In this document: positions 43,631-53,977 of the stretch, piece by piece
How positions within the stretch are numbered: the stretch's first letter is position 1
How the letters are laid out: the number at the start of each line of letters is the position of its first letter
The notes under the pieces: model-generated
The model's database searches: none
Told to the model about the DNA's origin: nothing
Seen by the model: the letters and a program-made list of their open reading frames with translations, nothing else
Translations under genes and position numbers: made by a program
Source of the DNA: Tautonia rosea
Lineage (GTDB): Bacteria > Planctomycetota > Planctomycetia > Isosphaerales > Isosphaeraceae
DNA length: 64,000 bases
NCBI RefSeq assembly: GCF_012958305.1
Contig: NZ_JABBYO010000020.1
Span: 1-64,000 of the forward strand
Reading direction: 5' to 3'

Positions 43631-45478
43631 ATGCGATGTCCGACAACGCGGCCGACCGCAGCCCTGCAACGCCGGGGCCTGACGCTCGTCGAGCTGCTGG
43701 TGACCATCGCCCTGATGCTCTTGATCATGTCCGTGATCGTCGGCGTCTTCACCTCCGCCACCGACGCCATGACGGGGATGAAGAAGGACCAGGAGCTCGC
43801 CTCCGAGGCCCGCCGCCTGGAAACGGTCATCCAGCAGGACCTCCGCGGCGCCACCGCCCGCTTCACTCCTCCGCTCAATCCCGCCGATAACCTCGGCTAC
43901 TTCGAGTACGGAGAGAATTCCTTCTCCGACCCCCAGGGCGAAGACACCGACGACTACCTCGCCTTCACCACCAAGGCTCCTCCCGGCCAGCCCTTCACCG
44001 GCCGCGTCATGCTGCCCCGAGGCGTCTGGCCCGCCGGCGTCCCGCTCGCCGGCCAGCCCCGCTACCTTCCGGCCACCATCACCAGCGATACCGCCGAGGT
44101 CATCTACTTCCTCCGCCACGGCAATCTCTACCGCCGCGTCCTGCTGGTCGCGCCGAACCAGACGCTTTACGCCGACCTCGTCCCGTTCGCGAACCCCACC
44201 GGGTTCCGCTTCGCCGGAGTCGGTTCCGATGGCTTCAGCCTCACCGGCGCCAATGTGCCCGAGGTCAGCTGGCAGGGGGTGAACGATATCTCCGTCCGCC
44301 CCTCCAATTCCTTGGACGCAGCAAACAACGCCCCTCCCATCCCCAACACCCTCGGCGACCTGACCAACCGCCACAACCGCTTCGCCCGGCCGCATTTCAC
44401 CAGCGATTTCAACGGTGACGGTGTCGCCGATGACGTCAACAACGACGCCGTCGAAGACTACTACCCCACGATCTATCCCACCACTCCTGCCCTCGGGGCC
44501 AATCAACCGGCCCGCCCCGCGGCCAGTCTCGACACCCTCGCCTTCCCGTTCCTCTTCCCCAGCGCCTATTCCCGCAGCGGCCCCGCAGCGTTCGGTCCCA
44601 TCAACATCGGCCCGACCCTGGCGATGCCCAACCCGCCGTTCCCGCCGACCACCACCAACCATTCGCCGCTCGATCCGGCCGATGGCGATAACCTTCCCAT
44701 TCCCGTCAGTCTCGCCGAAAACTGGACCTTCTGGGGCTTCCCCACCTGGGCCGAAACGCGCAACCCCCTCTGGACCTCCCCGAACAAACGTCTTGCCTTT
44801 GCCGATTTCCAGCTCCCCGCCGGGGAACAGGCCCGTGGGCTCTCCCAGTTGCGAGGTGCCGCCGATTTCCTCCCGCCCCAAAACCACTGGTACAGCGATG
44901 GCGCCGGAGGTCCGAACCTTCTTCCCCCCGCCTCCTCCTGGCAAGACGACCTGATCGCCACCAACGTCCGTAGCTTCGACATCAAGGTCCTCGACCCGAA
45001 CGCGCCGGCCTATACCGACCTCGTCGGCGTGAACATGACGACCGATTATTATGACCTCGGTTACGGTCTGCCCCTGAAACTCACCTTCGGCGCCGGCGAG
45101 GGCGACACCCTCCCCGGCGAGACCACCACGCTCGGCCACGAAGGGCGCATCCCTCCGCTGCCGACCGACAACCGGGTCGATTACCACATGGAGCAGAAGT
45201 TCGGCATCATCTGGCCGATCGGCGACCCCAACGCCAACACCGTCCGGCTCCGCCGCGTCTGGGATACCTGGTCCACCGACTATGCCTTCGCTCCCTTCAA
45301 GGGAATCGACCCGTCGTTTTATCCCCCGCTGAGCAACACTCGGCCGGTCTATCCGTCGTATCCGCCGCCGTATCCCGAGCCCTTGCGAGGCATCCAGATC
45401 CAGATCCGGATGGCCTCTCCCGACAATCAGGTGCTCAAGGTCATCACCATTCGCCACGACTTCACCGACAAACTCTGA
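43631..45478 (+). CDS. Large pseudopilin 5 (GspJ/PilW-like)
   Basis: A 615-residue protein from the ATG at 43,631. Leader MRCPTTRPTAALQRRG|LTLVELLVTI with Glu5, then the helix ALMLLIMSVIVGVFTSAT. After it, QELASEARRLETVIQQDLRG is typical of GspJ/PilW pilins. A calcium-like loop DFNGDGVADDVNNDAVEDYY begins near residue 258. The C-terminus (IQIQIRMASPDNQVLKVITI) ends in a beta strand, as in GspJ. It is about three times the usual GspJ length. A weaker stem-loop (CGGGGCC/GGCCCCG) lies in the short gap before the giant gene. Confidence 0.82.
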   Translation: MRCPTTRPTAALQRRGLTLVELLVTIALMLLIMSVIVGVFTSATDAMTGMKKDQELASEARRLETVIQQDLRGATARFTPPLNPADNLGYFEYGENSFSDPQGEDTDDYLAFTTKAPPGQPFTGRVMLPRGVWPAGVPLAGQPRYLPATITSDTAEVIYFLRHGNLYRRVLLVAPNQTLYADLVPFANPTGFRFAGVGSDGFSLTGANVPEVSWQGVNDISVRPSNSLDAANNAPPIPNTLGDLTNRHNRFARPHFTSDFNGDGVADDVNNDAVEDYYPTIYPTTPALGANQPARPAASLDTLAFPFLFPSAYSRSGPAAFGPINIGPTLAMPNPPFPPTTTNHSPLDPADGDNLPIPVSLAENWTFWGFPTWAETRNPLWTSPNKRLAFADFQLPAGEQARGLSQLRGAADFLPPQNHWYSDGAGGPNLLPPASSWQDDLIATNVRSFDIKVLDPNAPAYTDLVGVNMTTDYYDLGYGLPLKLTFGAGEGDTLPGETTTLGHEGRIPPLPTDNRVDYHMEQKFGIIWPIGDPNANTVRLRRVWDTWSTDYAFAPFKGIDPSFYPPLSNTRPVYPSYPPPYPEPLRGIQIQIRMASPDNQVLKVITIRHDFTDKL

Positions 45479-45641
45479 CGCCGCCCGGCCGATCGATCGT
45501 CGGGGCCTGATCGCTCAAGACGGCCCCGATCCCATCCATCGCCAAGCGTCGTCTCCCCGCATTGCTCGCCGATCCGATGCGCCTCTCGGCCGTCGTTTAC
45601 GAATCACTCAAGGGACCCGTCGAACAGAAGGAACCGAAGCC

Positions 45642-48600
45642 ATGATCGCCCGACGACCCCGATCCCCCGCCTCCCGTCGCCGAGGTGTGGTCCTGATCCT
45701 GGTCCTGTCGATGCTGGGGCTGCTTGCGGTCATCGGCGTGTCGTTTGCCGCCTTCAGCGGTCAGGCCCGCAGCGCCGCCCGCAACTACACCAAGAAGCTC
45801 AACCGCCCCCTGGCCGACGACCTCGTCGGCTTCGGCATCCGCCAGCTCATCAACGACACCACCAACCCCATGTCCGCCCTCTACGGACATGGCCTCAAGC
45901 GCGACATGTACGGCAACGATGCGGTCGAGAACGGCTTCTACGACCGCAACCCCAACGGCTCGTTCCCCACTGTCGGCAACGTCACCGTGGTCCCCGTCGC
46001 CGCGGGTGAACCGGCCCGCTGGGACATCACGACGAACATCCCCAGCATCGTCGGCTACAACTTCACCGGCTGGATTCTCACCATTCCCGGCACCGGCGGC
46101 ACCGTCGCACAAACCTTCGAGGTCGTCAACGGCGTCAATTCCGGCCCGACCTATGTGCTGGAAATCACCGGCTCTCACCGACCCGGCACCACCACGACCG
46201 GTCTGAACGGCGTCGTGGGCATGTCGATTCCAGTCACCGGCGCCATCTTCACCCTCGACGGTCGCTACCGACACGGGTTCAACGGCACCGGCATGGCTGC
46301 CCTCGCCGGCAATGTCGATCAGGCCATGACCGCCGGCAACGACCCCGGCAACCGCAACCCCGGCCAGTTCGCCAACTTCCGCGTCAGCGGCGGCATCCTC
46401 GAAGGGAATGCGGCCTACACCCCCCGTCCCTTCAACGTCAATCTTCTCCCTGTCGACGAAGATTACGACGCTCCTGACCTTGAAAACTGGTTCCTCGCCG
46501 CCCAGAGCGCCGACGGTCGCACCATCATCCCCTCGTTCCACCGGCCCGGCATCCTCGCGGTCGACGCCGCCGGCCTGAGCGACATGCGGGCCCCCCATCC
46601 GAGCAGCTTCCCCCCCGGCGCCCAGGGCACCCCCGAATATCGCCGCTCCGTCCGCGCCATTTCGAAGATCCTCACCCCCCGGCCCGTCGACCACCCGACC
46701 GCTGGTTTCCCCGACCTCCTCCCCGACGTCAACGGCCAAATCACCTACCCGGTGGACAACGATGGCGACGGCATCAACGACTCCGTCTGGCTCGACCTCG
46801 GCTACCCCGTTCAGCGCTCCGACGACGGCACCCTCTACAAGCCCCTCTTCTCCTTCATGGTCGTCGGCACGAACGGCCGATTGCCCCTGAACACCGCCGG
46901 CAACCTGAACGGCCGCCTGCTCGTCGACGACCCGACCACGCCCAACTTCGACGAGGCCGGCCTGCCGCTCTACGACCACGCCTCGCACCTCGGCTACAGC
47001 CCGAGCGAGATCAACCCCCAGTACGCCCTTCAAAACGCCTTCGACGCCACCGACGACGGCGCCGGCAACAACCTGCCCGACGACGCCAAGCCGCTGCATC
47101 AACAGTTCGACAATGCATCTCATCCCGTCACCGGCTTCGGCCATATTCCCGTCGCCCTCTCGCAGCTCCGCAGCCTCTTGACCGGCACCCGGATCAACCT
47201 GAACAACGACAGCGGCGAGCTGAACACGATTCTGATCAACGGCAACCTCGTCCGGTTCTACAACAACACGGTCGATAACGCCGACTTCCTCGTCGCCCGC
47301 AACGGCGGCCAGTCGGTCGACCGCTTCACCAACGAGGCCGTTCCCGGCCGCTGGGGAGAGCCCGACGCCATCCCCCCCGAGATGCGTCAGTTCCCCTACA
47401 ACCCCGTCGTCGACCCCATCTCCCCCGCCCTCGACCGCGCCCTGAACTTCAGCAGCAGCCGAGTCGGTGCCCTCGATATTCCTAACCCGGTCCGTCCCGG
47501 CCAGTCCCCCTTCCCCCAGGGCCAGTACCTGACCGACGGCATTGACAACAACCTCGACACCTTCGACTTCTTCCCCGGCCGCACGCCTCGCGGTGGGAAT
47601 TCGGCGGGAGGCCCTGAAGCCGGCCCCTCCTCGGCCTTCGATGTCTTCGCTCCGTCCGATGCGCACGACGCGGCAAACATGCCGATTCTGGCCTCCGAGC
47701 GCATCCGACGCTTCGTCACGCCAATCGACCCGACCGGCATCGGCCTCGTGGCCCGTTATAACCAGAGCCCGGTGCCTGGCAACCCCTTCATCCCGGCCGA
47801 TATCGGCCCCGACGGGCGCGGCCGGGTCAGCTTTAGGCACTACTTCCGGCCCCCCGGCGTGCCCCTCGATGCCGACGATTTCAGCACTTTCGATCCCGTC
47901 CGGCCCGAGCGGTCCCGCCTGATCCGAAACAGCGGCACTCCCGTCGATCCCTCCTATGCCATCGCCCGGACCCACCATAACCGCTACCACGGTTTCCATG
48001 CCCACCTGTTCCCGGCCGGCAACAACGGGTTCATGATGGGAGCGATGCCCTTTGATCTGAGCAACGAGGCTGGAGCGATTCCTTTTCCTCCCCGCAACGC
48101 GCTGGGTGAATCGAATCCGCCCACCGACCTATTTGGCTCAGGGGCGTACGTCGGCACCTTCAGCACGACAATCAACGCCAATCCCTTCGGCCGCCTGCGT
48201 CGCGAACCGCTGGCATCCCCTGCCGAACCATACTTGGGGCCCCAGTTCGTCACCAATCCCACGACCGCCGTGCACGCCTACCCGCTCGGCAGTCCGTTGC
48301 TCAACGACCCGAACGAGATGAACCTCTACTGGCCCGACTCGACCGACGCCCCGTTCGGGCCGAACGACCTCGAATGGCTCTATCGCTTCGGCGATGTCGA
48401 TGGCCTTTCGCTTCAAAGCCGCCTGAGCGACCTCGCCCCCATTAGTTTTGTCCACGCGGTCGATGCCCAGACCCGCCGTCGCCTCTTCAGCGTCGACACC
48501 TGGGACCGCATCGACTATTCCTTCGCCAACGACAACCCCATCGACCGCAATGTGATTTATCCCCCGGCGGTCGTCTACTCCCCGGGTGATCCGAGCCAGA

Positions 48601-51600
48601 TCCCCCCGGCAGCCAATCCGGTTCCGATCGCCAACGCCCGCTTCGCCCCCGGCGTCTCGGCCAGCTTCGAGGCCCTCAACCAGGCGAACCCCGGCCTGAC
48701 CCACGGCGGCCGACGGATCAACCTGAACCACCCATTCCCCCACTCCTATAACCCCAGGGAGTCGGTCCGGCAGAAGTGGATCTCCGAGACGTACGAAACG
48801 CTCAAGGTCATCCTGCCGCCGCACGCCATCGACACCCCGCACGAACTGGCCAAGCTCGGCCAGTTCGTCGTCAACATCGTCGACTTCCGCGACCCGGACA
48901 ACGCCATCACCATCTGGGAGAACCCCGACGTCAGCCACCTGCCCGCCCGTCGCGTCAGCAACGCCGGCAACGACTACGACCTGCCGCCGTCGATCCATCT
49001 CCAGTACCGATCCGACGGTACTCTTGATCCGAACTTCGACCCGACCTTACCCCTCGTCCACTACGGCATGGAATATCAGCCGGTGGCCCTGAACGAGGTC
49101 CTCGGCTTCCAGTTCAGCTACGCCGAGGACGACGGCTCGGGAACCTTCATTAACACACGGGCCAACCGGCTGTTCATCGAGATGGTGAACATGCTCACCG
49201 AGCCCGGCCAGCCGGCCACCAATGCCAGCGACCTGGACCTCGAAGGCTGGGACTTCGTCCTCGTCAAGGAAGACCCGAACACCGCCTTCAGCGCCAACAA
49301 CCCCTACTTCCACCCCGTCTTCACCCGCCCCGACCCGATCACCGGGCAGATTCCTAATGCCGCCCTCGCCGATGACGAACGCCCGGTCGTCCGCGACGAC
49401 CCAGGCGTTGAGGCCCAGCAATTCCAGGCCAAGCCCGTGCTCGTCGGTTCCGGTGAGGAACCCGCACGCAGCGAAACAGCCCCCGACCTGGCGGCCTACC
49501 AGCAGTCCTACCGCGATTCCGGGCTGCCGGTCGTACCTCCGGTCGACAATCGCGTGCCGGCCATCGAATCCAATGGCGATCCCACCTACTTCGTCTTCAC
49601 CGGCGCCCGAACCGCGAGTGGCGGTGGGACCGACATCCCCGCCATTAACGAGGTCGATCGGCCCGTCGATGACCCTGGCGACGCCAAGCGGGAATTCGCC
49701 ACGGACGATTGGGCTCTGATCCCCGACGTCGATGACCCCGCCTTCAGCACCCCGACCGGCGGCCAGGGCCTCTTCTTCTGGCTCTACCTCCGTCGCCCGG
49801 CCAACCCACTGCTCCCGCCCGGCCCGGATAATCCGATGGTCGTCGTCGACTCCATCCGCTTCCCCTTCAGTTCCTCCAACGGCGCCGGCAGGGTAAACGG
49901 CATGGGCAATGCCGAGCAGGCGACCCAGCCGACCCAGCCGATCTACTCGGTCCAGCGTGCCCAGCCCTTCCGCGGCGGCCAGCTCGTCCCCGACCCCGAG
50001 GACCCGACGGTCCCGCTGTTCCTCTACGGCAGCTCCGAGCAGGTCCGGCCCGCTGAGCCTCGCGACACAGGCGACGATGAAGGCTACCGCACCTTCTTCG
50101 CCGTCCGCCCCGGTGAGGCCGCCAACGACCGCTACCGCACAACCAACAACATCTACGAGACCGTCGGCGGTCAGAACCTCAACTCACGCTTCCAAAACTT
50201 TCGTGGCCCGGACGACCCGCACGAGGCCTATGATTACTTCCCCTTCAACGATCGTGACTTCATGAGCGTCGCCGAGCTGATGCTCGTGCCCGCCAGCCCC
50301 CCCGGCCTGTTCACCAAGCAGTTCGCCGAGTGGGCCCCCTCGGCGCTGGTCACCCCGGGGCCGAATTCCTTCGCCGACATTCCTCCCACCGATATCTCGA
50401 ACACGTCGCTTTGGGAGTATACTCCCGCACCTGACATCGGCGACCCCGTGCCTCCGCCCCTCGACCCTGCCACCGATCCCGTGCCCGGCGCCTCTCCGCC
50501 ACTACCCCATCAACAAGTCCGCACCTACCCCTATCTGGCTCACGAGTTCTATTACACCTCCGACCCGAGCGAGATCGTCGATCCAACCAACGTGCTTGGA
50601 CGCCCGAATCCGACCTTCCACCTCGTCGGCGGCCCTACCAGCGCCGGGTGGTACAAAATGTTCGAAATGTTCGAGGTCCCCACCCCGGTCCTCGACGCCA
50701 TCGGACCCGTCGCCCAGGGCCTCAACTTCGACTGGTTCCGCCAGGATCGCCGCCCCGGCCAGATCAACCTCAACCTCATCCTCGATGAGGAGGCCTTCTT
50801 CGGCGTGATCGACGACCCCCGGTTGCTCGACGCCACCAACCTCCCGCGTAGTCTGATCGCCAACGACGCCGAGTTGCCCCAGATCGTCACCGCCGTCGGC
50901 CTCGACGGTCGACCGCTCGACAACTCGGTCGCCCCCTTCATCCGGGGCTCATACCCGATGGGGAACCGCGGCTTCACCGTCTTCTCCACTGACGCGACCG
51001 GTTACACGCTGAACACGGCCCCGACCTCGGCCAGCTTCCCCTGGATGCGCATGAAGCGATCCTTCGCCGACTTCCTCAAACAGCGGCACGGCGGCTCCGG
51101 TTTCCTCTTCGCCTACGGTGACGGCGTTACCGGCACCCAGGGCCTCCCGGCCTCCCCCACGCCTAACGTCGCCCGAGACCGACCTTACCGCTCGCTGTCG
51201 AATTACGACATCCAGCGCACCCTGATGCGTCCGGCCACGATGGATCCCTCCGACTTCACTGTGCCCGCCCTCAGCGACGCCACCCTCCGCGTTCGCGACC
51301 CTGGCCTGAAGGAGTCGCAATGGGACTTCAATGAGACGATCGCCGATCTGCTCGACCCCGGCTATTCTTACTTGCCGCCCGATCCTACGGCGATCGGGAG
51401 CACGGCGGATGTCCGGCTCTTCTATTCGAACCCGGTCCGCACCACTCCCTCGGGCATCAAGCCGATCGTCCCGCCGATCCCCCCCCGCCGGTGGTTCCAG
51501 CTCCCCGACTGGGCCGACCCGGCCGACGCGACAACCGCCTCGAATGCCTCGGTCGGTTCGGCCCAGGTCACCGACTATACGCCGATCACGAACACTAACA

Positions 51601-52136
51601 CCGCCCTCTCGTCAATCGTCCCCACGGGCACCCACGGCAACTACCCTGGCCTGTTCCCTCTCTGGAGCTATTTCAACACCGGAGAGGAGATGCGCGACCG
51701 CGACACCGGCGCCTCGCCCCAGTTCGGCGGCTCGATCGTCGGCCAGGGCCCCGCGGGGACGACGTTCAACCAGCCCGATGGAACCACAGTGACCGTCCCC
51801 GAGCCCACGGGCAACGGAAACACGATCATCAGCCGCGACATGCGTCGGCACCCGTACTATCGGACCGAGATGTTGCAGAAAGTGTCCAACCTGACGACCC
51901 CGAGAACCCACCAGTACGCCGTCTGGGTCACGGTTGGCCTCTTCGAGGTCGTCCGGCCCGGCGACCGGGCTCAGTTGATCCCCGACGAGCTGGGCCCAGA
52001 GTTGGGCGTGGCCTCGGGCTCGAATGTCCGCTACCGTTCCTTCTTCGTGCTCGATCGCACCCGGGCAACCGGATTCAATCCGCTTCGGCCGGGCGACTAT
52101 CGAGATGTCATCGTCTACAGCCGGCGGATCGAGTGA
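45642..52136 (+). CDS. Giant GspK-like pseudopilin, 2,164 residues
   Basis: One uninterrupted frame of 6.5 kb. The N-terminus MIARRPRSPASRRRG|VVLIL has a basic leader, a Gly that fits prepilin cleavage and the helix LVLSMLGLLAVIGVSFAAFS. Residue +5 is Leu, not Glu, as in GspK, the tip pseudopilin. QARSAARNYTKKLNRPLADD continues the GspK-like pattern. The following 2,100 residues form repeated beta-rich, Pro/Asp/Asn-rich blocks with a calcium-like loop DNDGDGINDSVWLDLG near 371, and no repeats obvious by eye. Normal GspK has about 320 residues. It is in the GspK place of the gene order. The extra mass may form a large surface or periplasmic cap; the function is unknown. Confidence 0.8.
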   Translation: MIARRPRSPASRRRGVVLILVLSMLGLLAVIGVSFAAFSGQARSAARNYTKKLNRPLADDLVGFGIRQLINDTTNPMSALYGHGLKRDMYGNDAVENGFYDRNPNGSFPTVGNVTVVPVAAGEPARWDITTNIPSIVGYNFTGWILTIPGTGGTVAQTFEVVNGVNSGPTYVLEITGSHRPGTTTTGLNGVVGMSIPVTGAIFTLDGRYRHGFNGTGMAALAGNVDQAMTAGNDPGNRNPGQFANFRVSGGILEGNAAYTPRPFNVNLLPVDEDYDAPDLENWFLAAQSADGRTIIPSFHRPGILAVDAAGLSDMRAPHPSSFPPGAQGTPEYRRSVRAISKILTPRPVDHPTAGFPDLLPDVNGQITYPVDNDGDGINDSVWLDLGYPVQRSDDGTLYKPLFSFMVVGTNGRLPLNTAGNLNGRLLVDDPTTPNFDEAGLPLYDHASHLGYSPSEINPQYALQNAFDATDDGAGNNLPDDAKPLHQQFDNASHPVTGFGHIPVALSQLRSLLTGTRINLNNDSGELNTILINGNLVRFYNNTVDNADFLVARNGGQSVDRFTNEAVPGRWGEPDAIPPEMRQFPYNPVVDPISPALDRALNFSSSRVGALDIPNPVRPGQSPFPQGQYLTDGIDNNLDTFDFFPGRTPRGGNSAGGPEAGPSSAFDVFAPSDAHDAANMPILASERIRRFVTPIDPTGIGLVARYNQSPVPGNPFIPADIGPDGRGRVSFRHYFRPPGVPLDADDFSTFDPVRPERSRLIRNSGTPVDPSYAIARTHHNRYHGFHAHLFPAGNNGFMMGAMPFDLSNEAGAIPFPPRNALGESNPPTDLFGSGAYVGTFSTTINANPFGRLRREPLASPAEPYLGPQFVTNPTTAVHAYPLGSPLLNDPNEMNLYWPDSTDAPFGPNDLEWLYRFGDVDGLSLQSRLSDLAPISFVHAVDAQTRRRLFSVDTWDRIDYSFANDNPIDRNVIYPPAVVYSPGDPSQIPPAANPVPIANARFAPGVSASFEALNQANPGLTHGGRRINLNHPFPHSYNPRESVRQKWISETYETLKVILPPHAIDTPHELAKLGQFVVNIVDFRDPDNAITIWENPDVSHLPARRVSNAGNDYDLPPSIHLQYRSDGTLDPNFDPTLPLVHYGMEYQPVALNEVLGFQFSYAEDDGSGTFINTRANRLFIEMVNMLTEPGQPATNASDLDLEGWDFVLVKEDPNTAFSANNPYFHPVFTRPDPITGQIPNAALADDERPVVRDDPGVEAQQFQAKPVLVGSGEEPARSETAPDLAAYQQSYRDSGLPVVPPVDNRVPAIESNGDPTYFVFTGARTASGGGTDIPAINEVDRPVDDPGDAKREFATDDWALIPDVDDPAFSTPTGGQGLFFWLYLRRPANPLLPPGPDNPMVVVDSIRFPFSSSNGAGRVNGMGNAEQATQPTQPIYSVQRAQPFRGGQLVPDPEDPTVPLFLYGSSEQVRPAEPRDTGDDEGYRTFFAVRPGEAANDRYRTTNNIYETVGGQNLNSRFQNFRGPDDPHEAYDYFPFNDRDFMSVAELMLVPASPPGLFTKQFAEWAPSALVTPGPNSFADIPPTDISNTSLWEYTPAPDIGDPVPPPLDPATDPVPGASPPLPHQQVRTYPYLAHEFYYTSDPSEIVDPTNVLGRPNPTFHLVGGPTSAGWYKMFEMFEVPTPVLDAIGPVAQGLNFDWFRQDRRPGQINLNLILDEEAFFGVIDDPRLLDATNLPRSLIANDAELPQIVTAVGLDGRPLDNSVAPFIRGSYPMGNRGFTVFSTDATGYTLNTAPTSASFPWMRMKRSFADFLKQRHGGSGFLFAYGDGVTGTQGLPASPTPNVARDRPYRSLSNYDIQRTLMRPATMDPSDFTVPALSDATLRVRDPGLKESQWDFNETIADLLDPGYSYLPPDPTAIGSTADVRLFYSNPVRTTPSGIKPIVPPIPPRRWFQLPDWADPADATTASNASVGSAQVTDYTPITNTNTALSSIVPTGTHGNYPGLFPLWSYFNTGEEMRDRDTGASPQFGGSIVGQGPAGTTFNQPDGTTVTVPEPTGNGNTIISRDMRRHPYYRTEMLQKVSNLTTPRTHQYAVWVTVGLFEVVRPGDRAQLIPDELGPELGVASGSNVRYRSFFVLDRTRATGFNPLRPGDYRDVIVYSRRIE

Positions 52137-52284
52137 TCGGCCGACCGTTTTTGGTTCGTTTGCGGGCCGTCGGTTGCCTCGGGGCACCAGCAATCAGCGT
52201 TGATTGCCTTGTCCCGGGGCATCCCTGGCCGATACACTTGTAAGACACGTCTCGTCGACCCATCTCGGAGTGAGGGAAACCGTC

Positions 52285-53511
52285 ATGTCGATCCGTCACC
52301 GTCGTCCCGGCTTCACCCTGATCGAGCTGCTGGTGGTGATCGCCATCATCGGCGTCCTCGTCGGCCTGCTCCTGCCGGCCGTCAATGCCGCTCGCGAAGC
52401 CGGCCGCCGCACCCAGTGCATGAACAACCAGAAGAACATCGGGCTCGGCCTGATCGGCTACTTCAACGCCAAGAACACCTTCCCCAACTCCGTCGTCTGG
52501 GGAGAGGCCGACAATAACAACGCCACCCCGCTCGCTCTGGCGTACGAGGCCGGCAACATGGCCTTCGAGCTGGCCGGCCCGGCGACCCACCCGAATCACG
52601 ACCTCGGCCCCTTGCATAGCTGGGTCGTCGAGATCCTCCCCTACATCGACAACCAGGCCCTCTACAACGATTTCAACCGCAACCAGGTTTACTTCAGTGT
52701 CGCCGGAACGACGACCAACAACCTGACCGTCTCCGCGACCGACATCGGCATCCTGAACTGCCCGAACGACGACACCCGCATTCAGGATCAAGGAAACCTC
52801 TCCTACGTCGTCAATTCGGGATTCAACCGCTGGTGGTACAGCGGTAGCGGCTGGAACGGCCAGAACGCTCCCCCCACCACCGGCCACGCCGTCCTCTTCG
52901 GCGCCGATCCCCAGACCGCCCGCAACAACGCCAAGCGCACCGGCGTCTTCTGGCCCGGCAGCATCCAGGGGAACAAGCCCTGGGACCACAAGACCACCGT
53001 CGCCGCCATCACCGACGGCTCCAGCACCACCGTCATGCTCACCGAGAACACCCTGGCCGGTGCCTCGACCACCAGCCCCTACTCCCAGGCCAGCGGGAGC
53101 CCGGTGGTCACCAACTGGGCCTCTGCCCACCCGAACTTCGTCGCCTTCATGGCCTCCGACGACGTTTGCACCAGCGGCACCGGCTCGACCAACTGCGTCG
53201 ACGGGCAACTCGCCCCTCGCGCCGGCGGTGCCGGCCGGTTCGTCGATGGCCCCGGCTGGGCCCTCGCCAATAACAAGAACACCCGCGAAAACATCAACGG
53301 CGGCCGCTTGGTCGGCATCGAGGGCGGCTTCCCCTTCCCCAACAGCCTGCACCCGGGCGTGATCATCGCCGTCATGTGCGACGGCTCGACCAAGATCATC
53401 TCCGACACCATCGACGGCACCGTCTGGGCGAAGGTCATGACCCCCGCCGGCGAGTACATGGACACCCCCTTCAAGCAGCTCCCGGTCAACCAGAGCGACA
53501 TCAGCCAGTAA
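52285..53511 (+). CDS. DUF1559 pseudopilin
   Basis: A 408-residue protein of the family that is massively expanded in planctomycetes. From the ATG at 52,285 the leader is [19 protein letters not shown], with Glu5 and the helix [20 protein letters not shown], then [20 protein letters not shown]. The C-terminal domain ends with [20 protein letters not shown], the usual HPGGxxxxxxDGS pattern. The DUF1559 domain has no set function; it is thought to be a pilin-like cell-surface or periplasmic fibre subunit. It is the last pilin gene here and is followed by a strong stem-loop. It probably forms the bulk of the fibre, by inference. Confidence 0.93.
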   Translation: MSIRHRRPGFTLIELLVVIAIIGVLVGLLLPAVNAAREAGRRTQCMNNQKNIGLGLIGYFNAKNTFPNSVVWGEADNNNATPLALAYEAGNMAFELAGPATHPNHDLGPLHSWVVEILPYIDNQALYNDFNRNQVYFSVAGTTTNNLTVSATDIGILNCPNDDTRIQDQGNLSYVVNSGFNRWWYSGSGWNGQNAPPTTGHAVLFGADPQTARNNAKRTGVFWPGSIQGNKPWDHKTTVAAITDGSSTTVMLTENTLAGASTTSPYSQASGSPVVTNWASAHPNFVAFMASDDVCTSGTGSTNCVDGQLAPRAGGAGRFVDGPGWALANNKNTRENINGGRLVGIEGGFPFPNSLHPGVIIAVMCDGSTKIISDTIDGTVWAKVMTPAGEYMDTPFKQLPVNQSDISQ

Positions 53512-53594
53512 GTCTTTTCTGGCCGATCGCCGCGGAGTGGACCCTCCTCGGCTCCCTTCCGAACCGTTTTTCTCCGAGATGCGGTGACCTCATC

Positions 53595-53631
53595 GACCCC
53601 GAGGCCCGGGAACTTTCCCGGTCTCGGGGTC
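53595..53631 (+). terminator. Stem-loop after the DUF1559 gene
   Basis: Near-perfect arms GACCCCGAGGCCCGGGAA and TTCCCGGTCTCGGGGTC pair across a 2-3 base loop, 84 bp after the stop. It ends the secretion locus. The rest of the gap 53,512-53,977 has no recognisable feature other than the expected bamA promoter. Confidence 0.7.
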
Positions 53632-53977
53632 CATTCGTTGAGACAGGCGGTTCCTCGATCCGTCCCGAGCACCTCGGCATCGACAAAGCCTCATCGGCTT
53701 CCGACCTTGCCAACGTTGCTCGATCGCGGTACAAGACCGTCTCAAAGACCGCTCGGGTCGTCCCACGGACGGGAACGGTCTGCGGAGCGATCGGGTCTCG
53801 ACGCACGTCACATCTGCTGCGATCACGTCTTTTTTGATGCCTTGGGGGAGATCACCCTCCCTCGTCTTGCGTCGCTCCCGATCCATCGTCCCATCGGCAG
53901 AACCAGGCCGACGGCATCAACCGATCCCCCTTTCGGATCGGCCCCTTTGCCGTCGGATCGCTCGGGATCGAGAGCCC

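Noticed and set aside
45597-48005. An 802-codon leftward frame opposite the giant pseudopilin
   Set aside because: Antisense shadow; Val/Gly/Glu/Asp-rich without motif, and the sense strand has a convincing prepilin start and continuous frame.
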